60,649 bases of DNA from Bacteroides timonensis (lineage in GTDB: Bacteria; Bacteroidota; Bacteroidia; Bacteroidales; Bacteroidaceae): positions 1 through 60,649 of the forward strand of contig NZ_CBVI010000087.1 of NCBI RefSeq assembly GCF_000513195.1, read 5' to 3'. Shown in pieces: positions 45,686-55,050 of the stretch (within the stretch, counting starts at the first letter, position 1; every line of letters starts with the position of its first letter). Under the pieces are notes generated by a model. It was given only the letters and a program-made list of their open reading frames with translations. It did not search any database and was not told the DNA's origin. The position numbers and the translations under genes are program-made.

Positions 45686-46816
45686 TCAGTTAAATTCGGG
45701 TGTGAATTGTTCGGTATGTATGCGCGGGGATCCGAAATCATCATCCAGGAGTGATCCGGTATGATGGTGTTCTGACTCTGCAAAACGCAATGTTAACTTG
45801 ATGCTTTCCGGAGTGGTGGCACGTGCGGCGGATGCCAGGTTATCAGCCGTAGTGATAACCTTGATATTGCGGCCATCCAGTCCCAGGATCTTGATATCAT
45901 CTGACGATAGCATATCTATAAGATATACGAGTTCTTCCGGTGATCGATATCCGGAGTCTACTTTTAATGTGTCGGTACCGGATTGGCGTTCACGGGCTTC
46001 TACATAATCATCCACCAATTCATCATATACGAAGTATGTTTCTTCGTCCGCTGCCTTGTGCTCGATGGAACCGATACCGGTGACCTCGATACGTTCGTAG
46101 GCTCCGTAGGAGTTCAGGAATTGAAGCAGATAACGTTCCCGCGAGACAGTTCCCGGAGTGATCACAATCGTACAGGCTTTTGTCTCTCCGGAATAAATAT
46201 CAAAGACGGATGCCAGGACATGACTCGTTTCAAACAGATTCTTCCGGAGGCGGTACAAGTTGAGTGCGACAGGATCTCCGGTTGTGCCGGGTAGGGGAGT
46301 GGCAATCCCTGCAGCTACAACTTTCAGTTCTGCATCAGGGTAGATAAAGGGGATTGGCAACAGTTCCGTTTCTCGGATAGTGAAAAGGCGCCCGGTTCCG
46401 CGGGTAGTCTGGAAAAAGTTTCCTTTTGAGTTGAGCAGCTTCCAGGTGAAGATATTACTGTTTTCATCATTCAGCCGGCGAAGTGTCCGTTTACTGACTC
46501 CGCCGATCAGAGCTTTTAATGTCAGCGTCACTTCTCCACCTTCAGTATTAGTGACTGTGATGGTGATATCTTTAGCGCTACCGGTGGCACTGATCAGCAC
46601 GTCAACAGATTCATTATATAAAGTAGCCGGTTGCACGATGGCGGCAAGTATATCTTGTATGAAGATGGAGAAATCCCCCTCACCGCTGCCGGTATAAACA
46701 ATATTATTTCCTTCCTTGATAACATAAGTGGCCAAAGAGGTGGTATTGACAGACAACTTGATAGGGTTCCCGGTCAGTGCCATGGTTGCAGGGTATATAT
46801 TAGCGGTTAGACTCAT
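45686..46816 (-). CDS. Tail/baseplate-region protein
   Basis: The 376-aa protein is rich in beta strands (SLTANIYPATMALTGNPIKLSVNTTSLATYVI, DITITVTNTEGGEVTLTLKALIGG) with no membrane segment. Its place between the large baseplate-like protein and the fibre suggests a tail-tip or fibre-attachment role, but I recognise no family. Its stop lies 1 bp before the fibre start, and it overlaps the next upstream small gene by 4 bp, so translation is tightly coupled. Confidence 0.7.
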   Translation of the reverse strand: MSLTANIYPATMALTGNPIKLSVNTTSLATYVIKEGNNIVYTGSGEGDFSIFIQDILAAIVQPATLYNESVDVLISATGSAKDITITVTNTEGGEVTLTLKALIGGVSKRTLRRLNDENSNIFTWKLLNSKGNFFQTTRGTGRLFTIRETELLPIPFIYPDAELKVVAAGIATPLPGTTGDPVALNLYRLRKNLFETSHVLASVFDIYSGETKACTIVITPGTVSRERYLLQFLNSYGAYERIEVTGIGSIEHKAADEETYFVYDELVDDYVEARERQSGTDTLKVDSGYRSPEELVYLIDMLSSDDIKILGLDGRNIKVITTADNLASAARATTPESIKLTLRFAESEHHHTGSLLDDDFGSPRIHTEQFTPEFN

Positions 46817-47034
46817 AACGGGGTATAGGTTGATAAGACAATATTTCCGGATACGGATACCGTACAGCTACAATAAGTAATCAGGAACACATCACGTTCC
46901 GGGGTCGGTGTTGTGATGAACGCGAACAGGTCGTCGGCCATGGCGATATTGTTTCCCGAATACCGGCGATAAGCAGTCAGTAACACATCCGTATTACTGA
47001 CCTGCATGGCTGTTATGTTTTTGCTGTTAATCAT
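46813..47034 (-). CDS. Small tail-region protein
   Basis: The 73-aa protein (MINSKNITAMQVSNTDVLLTAYRRYSGNNIAMADDLFAFI...) contains a short Cys pair (YCSCTV) and is mostly beta. It has no known family. It overlaps the downstream tail gene by 4 bp (ATGA), which supports it as a real gene of the tail operon. Confidence 0.6.
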   Translation of the reverse strand: MINSKNITAMQVSNTDVLLTAYRRYSGNNIAMADDLFAFITTPTPERDVFLITYCSCTVSVSGNIVLSTYTPL

Positions 47035-47076
47035 GGTGCAAAGATGAGAACTGAAGGCGGAGACTAAAAGGACAAC

Positions 47077-49236
47077 TTAAATATGGTCTGCCTTGATCCA
47101 TAGATTGTATTTGAATTCAAAATGTACACCTCCGTACTCCTTTTCTTCATAGATGGGGATCCCCTGGCTGGTGTAGTTTTTGACCACTCTGATTTTATAA
47201 TATAGGTCGAAACTGTAGTTTACCTGCTTGATGAAATGAGTTCGTGTATTATCGTAATCGTCTTTGGTCGGTACGGTGAAAGGTATCTCAACATCGGAGG
47301 TTTCGTCGCTGACTTCATTCTTTCGGTTGACACCGATCCAGGTTGCTGGTGGTTTGACTGCAGTCTGCCATTGCCGTATCTGCTCGCCGCAAACAGAATT
47401 ATATACTGATTCCCGGTTATTAAAGAGGACCCATTTATAAAGCTGCGCTATAGTATGAATGCCTTGTTCCTTATCAAGATCATAAGGCTTGAGTAATTTG
47501 ATAGTCCGTAAATTTACGGTAGCCGGCAAACTGAAATGCAGCGGTAGCTGATACCTCTGTGTATCGACTAAAAGCCGTTGGCCATCAAAAGCGACAGGGG
47601 TACTGAAATCAGCATTCAAGAGCTGCTTGTGTTCCAGGTGTAATTTGGCTTCAATAGTGTGGTTAGCATGTCTCAGAATCGCATCGTAGCCTTTCCAGAA
47701 GCGGTTGAATAATCCGTTTTCTCCGACGAATGTCATCGAGATATCATAGGTGTGTCCGTTCTTGTCAACAACCTGGCCGTTGGGTCCATAACATCGGGGA
47801 CTACCACAGGGGCGTGCTGTTGGCAGGGAGAAGCAAAAACAGAGTGGAGATGTGTTTTCTGACTTCTCCGAGAGGTTTACATCAGAGCTTGAGATATTGG
47901 TATACCGGTGGATCTTGTTGAATAGATAGGCAGGGCATTCATAGTTGTTATCCGGATCCTCCCACTTAATAGGTAGGCATTCGTCTACGGATGAGATATC
48001 TTCGTAGTCTATGTTAGACTCCTTATCCCAGGGAAAGAAGTCTAATGATACTACTTCAAGCTTCTGTGTGCGAAGGTTACGCACGCAATAAGTACCATCC
48101 CTGTTGGTATAGCTCAGATATCCGTCCTTCCGGTCTCCGACAATATGCCCGTATGGTTTGAGGAACTTATCAAGGGAGTCGGCTGCAGGAGAAGCGACTA
48201 ACAGCGGATATGGGCCACTGATCGAAGTTGCTGCAGACAATTTCAATTGTTTGGGGGTATTGTAATTCATGATAGGTTCGGCAGCCTTTAGTTTAGACCA
48301 GTCTTGTGAAGCCGGAGAAGTGATAATGTCCTTGATGAACCTGAGCCGTACAGTCTTTGTCTTTCCATTGACGAAATAGACCATTCCAAAGCGGCAGTAA
48401 AGCGCCTGCAGGAATTCGTTTATCGTGCAATCCGGCATGAGGTCCGAATAGTCGATAAACCCTTTGACACAACAGTCTGCAGCATTGTTAAGTACAACCA
48501 GACGTGCGAGCTGCGGGTGTGTGGTGAATGGGTTCTCTGTGACACGATATCCAAAAGTGCTGAAGATATAATCAAGCAGCCAGGACACTTTCAGAAAAGG
48601 AGTGATCCCGTAACCGATGGGTACTGAAGTGGCGACAGCTTCACTGTTCATCAGATAAGTTTCTGTCCGGGCGGCACCGTTTAATTTGTATTTTTCACCT
48701 TCTTTGATGATAGAGTTTAGGTATTCCGGATAATAAACGTCTGCATCATTTTCTTTGGTTCCCGGTATGGCTACGCAGATCTGGAAGACATGGAACGGAG
48801 TATCTGTCTTTCGGTCATTCATAATATCATCGAGGTAGGCGATAACGTCTTCAACTCCATTTTCCGGACTATACTTCGGTAGCCCTTCAAAAGATCGCAG
48901 GGTTACGGAGTTCCAGATATTGTAGATTTCGGACTCGTCAAAGCCGATATTCGAGACAATGCCGGTACTATGCGAGGCTTGCGTGATATTCATTTTTCCG
49001 ATCCGGTGGTAGATGCCATCGGACACGGTGACCCGTGCGTCTTCAACCGGTGCCTGATCAGTGTCCAGACGGTTGATATGATTAATCAGGCGAAGGTTAT
49101 TTTTTGATGTCGGTATTGTGGTGGCGATGGATTGCGATCCCTGGTCATTGAATACAGGTGAAGTATCTTCGATTTCAATATTGAAATCAGAAGGCAGGTC
49201 GAAAGTTCCAGATTGAGTAGTGATCTTTACTGACAT
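47077..49236 (-). CDS. Large tail-tip/baseplate protein
   Basis: The 719-aa protein starts MSVKITTQSGTFDLPSDFNIEIEDTSPVFNDQGSQSIATTIPTSKNN. It is soluble with many beta strands. A protein of this size directly after the tape measure is usually the distal tail or tail-associated hub protein of a siphophage. I infer that role from order and size, since no motif is decisive. It starts 2 bp after the tape-measure stop. Confidence 0.7.
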   Translation of the reverse strand: MSVKITTQSGTFDLPSDFNIEIEDTSPVFNDQGSQSIATTIPTSKNNLRLINHINRLDTDQAPVEDARVTVSDGIYHRIGKMNITQASHSTGIVSNIGFDESEIYNIWNSVTLRSFEGLPKYSPENGVEDVIAYLDDIMNDRKTDTPFHVFQICVAIPGTKENDADVYYPEYLNSIIKEGEKYKLNGAARTETYLMNSEAVATSVPIGYGITPFLKVSWLLDYIFSTFGYRVTENPFTTHPQLARLVVLNNAADCCVKGFIDYSDLMPDCTINEFLQALYCRFGMVYFVNGKTKTVRLRFIKDIITSPASQDWSKLKAAEPIMNYNTPKQLKLSAATSISGPYPLLVASPAADSLDKFLKPYGHIVGDRKDGYLSYTNRDGTYCVRNLRTQKLEVVSLDFFPWDKESNIDYEDISSVDECLPIKWEDPDNNYECPAYLFNKIHRYTNISSSDVNLSEKSENTSPLCFCFSLPTARPCGSPRCYGPNGQVVDKNGHTYDISMTFVGENGLFNRFWKGYDAILRHANHTIEAKLHLEHKQLLNADFSTPVAFDGQRLLVDTQRYQLPLHFSLPATVNLRTIKLLKPYDLDKEQGIHTIAQLYKWVLFNNRESVYNSVCGEQIRQWQTAVKPPATWIGVNRKNEVSDETSDVEIPFTVPTKDDYDNTRTHFIKQVNYSFDLYYKIRVVKNYTSQGIPIYEEKEYGGVHFEFKYNLWIKADHI

Positions 49237-49238
49237 GG

Positions 49239-52200
49239 CTATTTGTTTTGTTTGGTAAATGCTTTTTTTGATTTTCGGTCCAGTTCTTCAGCGTCTCGCA
49301 GATCCCGGAGTACAACGTAGGCTTTCAGATGTTTCAAAGTGGCAATAAGTGAGCGCAGCTCTGCGATCAGTTGGTTGATCTTACCTTCATCTTGAGAGGT
49401 TGTTTCCGGGGTAGGTGAGGAGATAGCATTGTAGGATCCTGTCTCTACCGGTGTGTAGTTTCCAGCAGCTCGTTGCGGTACCCGACCGCTCCGCGCATCT
49501 TGGATCGCATCGATTACCAGCGGATAATTAACATGCTTCTGCAGACGGGCGAGATCTTCCGCATTGATAATAAGTTCGTCTCCACGCTCTGAAATCAGAG
49601 CCGTCCGGTGCACAATACCGGTAGGAGCCGGACCGATATAAGGCACATCCCGATAGGTTTTTCCATCTTCTTCACCGATAACGTCATAGTTACCGGATGC
49701 CCACTGTCTAACGGTCACGTTGGCGGTTGGACTCTTGTTTTCGGTATCAGAAGCGGAACTGGAACTTTTCTTTCCACCGATCAGGGCTTTCAATCCGGCA
49801 CGAGCTGCAGCTATCGTTCCGCCGATAACAGCAGCTAGGGCCGCACCGGTTGCGATACCTAAGAAACCTTTGCTACCTATTTCACGGGCTTGGGCTTCTG
49901 CGATGGTGGTGATACCGATACCGGTTAATCGTATCAGTTCTGCGTCGATCATGGTGGTTAGTACATCAAAGACGATATCGACCATAGAGTCACCGAAGTT
50001 TGCCAAGGCGTTTTCCTGTCCGGCAATGACGTTGCCTATTGCTTCTCCGAAACTGTTGGCATACTGCATCATGGCGGTGTGCTGTTGTTTACCGCTATTC
50101 AGTTGTTTTTTTGCAAGATCTGCAGCGATCTTTGCTTCTCTGTCGGCTGCCTTTTTCCGTTCGCTAAGTTCTTCCTGGATACATTTCATTTTGAAGTCTA
50201 AAAGTTGCTCTTCGATGCTTTTCCTGGCATCGGCATCCATTCCGGCAATCTCAAGAGAACGTTGCAGGTGCATGATGGCCAGTTGTTCTTTTGCATCTTC
50301 GTAATCCTTTTCAGTCTTCAGGTTTTCGTCACTTTGGGAGATGAAGAGTTCTTTCAGATCACGTTGCTGTTTTTCATAAAGCGCCTGTTCCTCTTCGATG
50401 GCCAGATCAACAGCTTTTTTACGCTCCTGGATCTGTATATCTCCGAGTTGCTTTTCAGCGTCGGCAGCTTCCGAAGTTCCTTTACCAGCGATATTGATAA
50501 TTCGTTTGAAATGTTCTTTTTTCAGATCCAGCATTTTGGTTTCATACTGTTTCTCGGTTTTCAGTTCTTTGCTGTGTCCTTCCGCATATATTTTCTTGAT
50601 ATCTGCCTGTTGTTTATCATAGAGTATCTTTTCTTTTTCCAGAGCGGCTTTGCGGGCTTTTTCTGCTTTCTTTTCGTCTGGATCTGTTTTCGGTTTGGCG
50701 GTAGGGGTTATTACGACTTCTGGTAAGACATTAACGGGATCTAGTTTCTTTTTCTGGGGGGTACCGATAAACGGGTTCATCTCTTTTTTTGTATTGTTAA
50801 CCCGTTTGACCATCTCTTCTATTTTCTCTACATAATCTTCTATTTCATCTTCGAGGTCATTTACTGGCAAATAGCGACCTTTAAAGTTTTTGGTTCTTAA
50901 AACCTCCATAATAGAGGCAGTAGTTTCTTTTACTGAATGACCGCTTTCTATATATTTATCGACTGTAGTAGTGAGTCCCTGTAACAAAGGATTTAGTTCT
51001 GATTCTGGTAACTCCTTTGCCAGTATCTCGCGTATGTCATTCATCTGCTTTATTCTTCCTTCAAGAGTATCGCTATGTATAAAATCGATCTTTTCCTGAA
51101 GGGCTTTTTGAGCAAAGTTTTGACTCATGGCTTTATTGATATCCCGGTATGCCTGTTCAATATCTTTCAGAGTACTGTATTCGTTCAACAGATTAGGGAG
51201 ATACTGCCCGTATTTAGTATTGATTTCCTCGATGAGTTCTTTGCGACGTTGGGTTTTATCGGCTGCTGACTTGGTAGTATCAATTAATACTCTCAAGTGT
51301 CGGCGCTCTTCCTCACTTTGTTCCAAAAATGATTTAACAGCTTCCTTGGCGTCATTCGTACGGGTAGCAAACTTGTAGATAGCCATACCCGCACCGACAA
51401 CTAAAGAGGCTATTAATCCGAACAGGTTGCCTTTCATGGCAGTGTTCAAGGCTTTAAAGGCAGCAACGGCCAATTTTATATTTCCTGTTAGGGCATATTT
51501 TGCCATGGATAAAGCCAGTGTTCCGGCTAATAGAGCTTTTTGGCGGATAATTGTCAACTGATCCGTTGCCAAACTTGCCAGTTTCGCTTCCCGGAGTTTG
51601 TTTTCATAAAATGCCGCTAACTTATTAGCGGTGTAGTATGTCGCAATGAGAGTAGTCAGAACCGAAATCGTTCCCATATTCCGGGTGATGAAGTCTACCA
51701 GTTTGATAAACTTGCTTCCCCAACTCACAACACCGTTGATAGACTGGACAATAGCCGGGTTCAACTTCTCCATCAAGGCAATACCCATTTCATTCATCTT
51801 ATTTTTAGCCTGGTCAAGTTTGGCTGCTGCTGTCGCTGATTTAATGGCTGCTTGGTCAACGGCAACAGTCGTACCGGTGACGGCTTCGGTGTAGTATTTC
51901 ACCTTTTCGGCCTCGTTGATCAGCACACTGGCAACATTATAACCTTCCTCGCCGAACTGTTTTTTTATCTGCGCGGCAGAGAGCTGCTTTTGTTGTAGGT
52001 TGTTGAGTGCTGTTTCCAATCCTACTATTTTGGGATTGGTTTCGTCAGCCCCGGTTTGCAGAGTCAAGAAGAACTTTTTCAGCCCGGTACCGGCAATCTC
52101 ATCTTTGATGCCTTTTTCGGCCAATGTCTCAATGGTACCGACTAATTGCTCTATGGGGATATTGGCGGAAGAAGCGGCAACACCGGACTTTGTGACAGCT

Positions 52201-53126
52201 TCAGTAACGGATTCAACACCGGCGGCGCCAAACTTGGAACCGGCGGCCATAACATTAGCATATCTTCCCGCTTGGTCTGCACCATCTCCGTATTGGTTGA
52301 GTGATAAGGTTACAGCGTCAACGGCATCTTTCAAGGTCATTCCGGATGCGGATGCCAGGATAAGCGTTTGTTTAGTCACTTCTGCCAGTGCTTCTTTGTC
52401 TTCTAACAGCTCCGGTTTGGCGGAACCTACCAATTTATAAGCATCCAGTATCTCAGTTGCAGACTGCCGGATCCGGATGCCGCTTTCGTCCATAGCGGTA
52501 GATAATCTTTTCGCTTCCTGTTCCAGCCAGTTGACGCTGGCGTCATCCAGCCCGGTCAAAGCCTTTACGTCGGCTTTGGCTTCTTCACGCTGGTTGCGCT
52601 TTTCCCGGAGTTGGTTTAGTTTGAGGGTTACGCCGGTAATGGCGGCAATACCTGCCGTTACGACAGCGGCATATTTATTAAAGATGCCGATAGCTTTGCC
52701 GAAGGTCGTTCCTTGACATCCGACCTCTACACGCATCGCACTTTGCGCCCGGGTGAGTGCCTCAGTCACCCGGCGGTTTTGTTCCAGGGCGGCAGTGTAC
52801 TGTGTTGTGCCCGGCACTGCATCACGTAGCTGTTTGCGGACTTGTGATTGTACGGCAATCAGTTCGTTATAAGTGGCTCCAGAAAGATTATTCAGTACCC
52901 GTTCCGTTTCTTCAACTTTGGCTCGGTAGTTCTGCAGGGTTCGGTTTTTGGCTTCCAGTTCTTTCTTTAATTTCCTGCTTTTGCTTTCGTAATTAGCTTC
53001 GCTTTTGCTGAGGTTGGCGAGCTTTTCCTCTAACTTCTGAATAGCTGCTTCAACGGTGGCAGCTCCTTGAGCTGCAGGGGTGCCGTCGATATAGATTTTA
53101 ATGCTGCGGTTTAGGTCATTTGCCAT
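49239..53126 (-). CDS. Phage tail tape measure protein
   Basis: The 1295-aa protein has coiled coils at the N-terminus (about 25-130) and a TP901-type core (about 180-420: DAVTLSLNQYGDGADQAGRYANVMAAGSKFGAAGVESVTEAVT). Hydrophobic stretches follow (FGLIASLVVGAGMAIYKFA and GFLGIATGAALAAVIGGTIAAARA), with long Lys/Glu coiled coils near 830-1010. It sets tail length during assembly. By the usual 0.15 nm per residue the tail would be about 190 nm (inference), fitting a long non-contractile tail. No sheath gene is seen. Confidence 0.93.
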   Translation of the reverse strand: MANDLNRSIKIYIDGTPAAQGAATVEAAIQKLEEKLANLSKSEANYESKSRKLKKELEAKNRTLQNYRAKVEETERVLNNLSGATYNELIAVQSQVRKQLRDAVPGTTQYTAALEQNRRVTEALTRAQSAMRVEVGCQGTTFGKAIGIFNKYAAVVTAGIAAITGVTLKLNQLREKRNQREEAKADVKALTGLDDASVNWLEQEAKRLSTAMDESGIRIRQSATEILDAYKLVGSAKPELLEDKEALAEVTKQTLILASASGMTLKDAVDAVTLSLNQYGDGADQAGRYANVMAAGSKFGAAGVESVTEAVTKSGVAASSANIPIEQLVGTIETLAEKGIKDEIAGTGLKKFFLTLQTGADETNPKIVGLETALNNLQQKQLSAAQIKKQFGEEGYNVASVLINEAEKVKYYTEAVTGTTVAVDQAAIKSATAAAKLDQAKNKMNEMGIALMEKLNPAIVQSINGVVSWGSKFIKLVDFITRNMGTISVLTTLIATYYTANKLAAFYENKLREAKLASLATDQLTIIRQKALLAGTLALSMAKYALTGNIKLAVAAFKALNTAMKGNLFGLIASLVVGAGMAIYKFATRTNDAKEAVKSFLEQSEEERRHLRVLIDTTKSAADKTQRRKELIEEINTKYGQYLPNLLNEYSTLKDIEQAYRDINKAMSQNFAQKALQEKIDFIHSDTLEGRIKQMNDIREILAKELPESELNPLLQGLTTTVDKYIESGHSVKETTASIMEVLRTKNFKGRYLPVNDLEDEIEDYVEKIEEMVKRVNNTKKEMNPFIGTPQKKKLDPVNVLPEVVITPTAKPKTDPDEKKAEKARKAALEKEKILYDKQQADIKKIYAEGHSKELKTEKQYETKMLDLKKEHFKRIINIAGKGTSEAADAEKQLGDIQIQERKKAVDLAIEEEQALYEKQQRDLKELFISQSDENLKTEKDYEDAKEQLAIMHLQRSLEIAGMDADARKSIEEQLLDFKMKCIQEELSERKKAADREAKIAADLAKKQLNSGKQQHTAMMQYANSFGEAIGNVIAGQENALANFGDSMVDIVFDVLTTMIDAELIRLTGIGITTIAEAQAREIGSKGFLGIATGAALAAVIGGTIAAARAGLKALIGGKKSSSSASDTENKSPTANVTVRQWASGNYDVIGEEDGKTYRDVPYIGPAPTGIVHRTALISERGDELIINAEDLARLQKHVNYPLVIDAIQDARSGRVPQRAAGNYTPVETGSYNAISSPTPETTSQDEGKINQLIAELRSLIATLKHLKAYVVLRDLRDAEELDRKSKKAFTKQNK

Positions 53127-53134
53127 AGGTTAGG

Positions 53135-53743
53135 TCATTTATCAATGAAAATTCGAGTTGCATCAATTAACATGGTATCAAAATATCTTAATACGATATC
53201 GGAGAGCTCGGGAAGACGGTTCTTGATAACCGGATCAAACCATTCAAAAGCGTTGCGGCTACCAGTGCCTAACTTTCCTTTAGATACAGGATTTGTGTGA
53301 CGGACAATTCCAGTATCAATTTCGATACCGTTGATTTTTTTTAGTTTAGTCCATTTTGAACCGATAAGGCCCCCATAACCTTTTCCGGCACCTTTGTGGA
53401 TATATATTCCGTGGCGAGGAAAAGAAAAACCAAGCCGATTGATAATGCCATAGTCATCAGTATAAGCTTTTGGGATTAATTCGCGGGCAACACGCATACT
53501 TCTGGAAATGACTCCTGCACGGAGTTGCATAGAAACGGAGTTTTGCCAAGCGATAACTGCATTATTATATTCAGTAACCCGCTTAGCATCTTGAGCCATG
53601 GAATAGCGCTCTATTTCCGAAAATGTTTCAATCCGTATTAATCTGGAAGTATTTTTCCCAAGTAATTTCTCTTGCTTTTTTACTGCTGCATTATATCTTT
53701 TAGCTTCATTGTAAGCATCATATGCATTTTTTATTTGTCCCAT
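53135..53743 (-). CDS. Tail-module protein upstream of tape measure
   Basis: The 202-aa protein has a helical N-terminus (KNAYDAYNEAKRYNAAVKKQEKLLGKN) and a basic, glycine-rich middle (FPRHGIYIHKGAGKGYGGLIGSKW). No family is certain. Position just before the tape measure would suit a tail-completion or tail-assembly protein. It lies 8 bp before the tape-measure start and 5 bp after the gene upstream. Confidence 0.65.
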   Translation of the reverse strand: MGQIKNAYDAYNEAKRYNAAVKKQEKLLGKNTSRLIRIETFSEIERYSMAQDAKRVTEYNNAVIAWQNSVSMQLRAGVISRSMRVARELIPKAYTDDYGIINRLGFSFPRHGIYIHKGAGKGYGGLIGSKWTKLKKINGIEIDTGIVRHTNPVSKGKLGTGSRNAFEWFDPVIKNRLPELSDIVLRYFDTMLIDATRIFIDK

Positions 53744-53748
53744 AGCTG

Positions 53749-54234
53749 CTATTTATTCCAGAAAGTTTCGTCAATTAAAAAGTCTTCAGCTTCATGTAGG
53801 GTGAAAGTGAGCATACAGCCGTAGAAGTTATCACCTATCGGGCCGATACCGTTGATTTGCGTATTGCGGTCGATGGCATAAGAGAACTGCGGATCCTGGA
53901 ATAATACGTTCCGGATTTGTTTGCATACAGGGCGGCATTCTTCAAAAGCGGCAGTGATGGTTTGAGGTCGGTCGGAAATTGTGTTCTTGGCGACGATGAA
54001 ACTATACTGCAGGGTATCGTTTAAGCCGTCGCCTCCATTGTCCCGGGAATCCGATTCGTAGCCATTGACAGCGATCAGGATCATACCGGTTACACTGGAT
54101 AACTTATCATCCAGGTTATACAGGTCTTCCAGTCCGAAGGCTTCAAAGAAACGGGGCTTTTCGGGTGTGTGACCGATAGACTTCAGCCGGATGGCGAGCT
54201 GTTCGCCGTATGAAAAGTGATTGTAGATGTCCAT
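53749..54234 (-). CDS. Tail-terminator-like small protein
   Basis: The 161-aa protein (MDIYNHFSYGEQLAIRLKSIGHTPEKPRFFEAFGLEDLYNLDDKL...) has a mixed alpha/beta layout and the middle motif TGMILIAVNGYESDSRDNGGDG. Proteins of this size in this place are often tail terminators or head-tail joining factors. That is inferred from position only. It is the first gene of the tail group. A hairpin (54269-54291) separates it from the chain of tiny genes upstream. Confidence 0.6.
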   Translation of the reverse strand: MDIYNHFSYGEQLAIRLKSIGHTPEKPRFFEAFGLEDLYNLDDKLSSVTGMILIAVNGYESDSRDNGGDGLNDTLQYSFIVAKNTISDRPQTITAAFEECRPVCKQIRNVLFQDPQFSYAIDRNTQINGIGPIGDNFYGCMLTFTLHEAEDFLIDETFWNK

Positions 54235-54268
54235 AACAACACAAGGGTTTTAGGTTATGGACACAAAA

Positions 54269-54291
54269 ATAGCCCGCACGGGGCGGGCTAT
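54269..54291. terminator. Hairpin between tiny-gene chain and tail genes
   Basis: ATAGCCCGC (54269-54277) and GCGGGCTAT (54283-54291) form a perfect 9-bp stem with a 5-nt loop. On the minus strand TTTTTGTG follows, so some transcripts should end here. Confidence 0.65.
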
Positions 54292-54315
54292 AAAGGACAA
54301 ATATTTAGCGGATTA

Positions 54316-54456
54316 TTAGTCCGGCATTATCATGACCAGGAACAAGATAACAACGACTATACTCCAAACCATTTTCCAAAAAAATGATTTGGTGGTTTTG
54401 ATCACACCGATACCGATGGTGACGATCCCGGATAAAGCTAATATAGTTATCATCAT
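54316..54456 (-). CDS. 46-aa single-span membrane peptide
   Basis: This frame is short and easily missed: ATG at 54456, stop TAA at 54316, 46 aa (MMITILALSGIVTIGIGVIK, then TTKSFFWKMVWSIVVVILFLVMIMPD). It has two hydrophobic stretches around a short basic turn. It starts with an ATGA overlap on the stop of the 45-aa gene upstream and has GGAGG 4 bp before the start. It could be a holin-like or other membrane peptide. Confidence 0.6.
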   Translation of the reverse strand: MMITILALSGIVTIGIGVIKTTKSFFWKMVWSIVVVILFLVMIMPD

Positions 54457-54590
54457 GTTTCCTCCTTTTCTTCAGGCAGCAAGATACGAATTAATTCGGA
54501 TAATCTGGCCGCTGCGAGTTGTTTTTCATCCATGGGGGTCGTTGGATCCAGTAGGGTGCTAATAAGTCGGAGAGCTTCTTTGCGATTCAT
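54453..54590 (-). CDS. 45-aa acidic small protein
   Basis: The ATG at 54590 gives MNRKEALRLISTLLDPTTPM and 25 more residues (45 aa) as one or two amphipathic helices. It overlaps the genes on either side by 4 bp each (ATGA). A longer frame to 54638 is excluded by that tight overlap. The family is unknown. Confidence 0.6.
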   Translation of the reverse strand: MNRKEALRLISTLLDPTTPMDEKQLAAARLSELIRILLPEEKEET

Positions 54591-54808
54591 ACTGCACCTC
54601 CTTCCGGGATAAAGGTTGAAATCATGTCTTGCATACATAATAATTCTTGTGCAAGTTTGAGACGTTCTTCAGCGTTGCCGTAGCATTCACCGTTAACGAC
54701 ACAGTACAGAGCTTTGCGTAGGGTGGTGTTCCATAATTCTGCGCCACCGGTTTGCAGCCCGTTGACACACTCGACGACTTCCGGAGTGAGGGTTATGTTA
54801 TTCGCCAT
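54587..54808 (-). CDS. 73-aa helical small protein
   Basis: From the ATG at 54808 (MANNITLTPEVVECVNGLQTGG...) the protein is 73 aa, soluble and mostly helical. It ends ISTFIPEGGAV. It overlaps the 83-aa gene upstream by 11 bp and the 45-aa gene downstream by 4 bp. GGAGG lies a few bases before the start. No family is recognised. Confidence 0.6.
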   Translation of the reverse strand: MANNITLTPEVVECVNGLQTGGAELWNTTLRKALYCVVNGECYGNAEERLKLAQELLCMQDMISTFIPEGGAV

Positions 54809-55049
54809 GTTCGCCTCCTTTCTTGTTTTGGCGTACTTTGTAAAGGCAATAGGCGGTAACCAGGAAGCACGGCGGGAAGACAAATCCGGTGCAGATAGAG
54901 AAGATAACCGCAACATACCAGCGGTCAATGTCGGTTTTCACTTCGCAGTCGGTTAGACTGCGGAAATAACGCTCTTGGAGCGTGTTTACGTTCTGCGTGG
55001 AGCGGAACGAGGGCACGAAAGATTCAGTGCCGGGGAGTTGATTTTTCAT
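54798..55049 (-). CDS. 83-aa single-span membrane protein
   Basis: The protein has a soluble N-terminus (residues 1-44, ERYFRSLTDCEVKTDIDRW), a membrane segment near 45-68 (YVAVIFSICTGFVFPPCFLVTAYCLYKV) and a short charged end (RQNKKGGEHGE). It is the first gene of the overlapping chain. Its start codon lies directly after the 3' arm of a 16-bp hairpin, so translation may be controlled by RNA folding. No family is recognised. Confidence 0.6.
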   Translation of the reverse strand: MKNQLPGTESFVPSFRSTQNVNTLQERYFRSLTDCEVKTDIDRWYVAVIFSICTGFVFPPCFLVTAYCLYKVRQNKKGGEHGE

Positions 55050-55050
55050 T

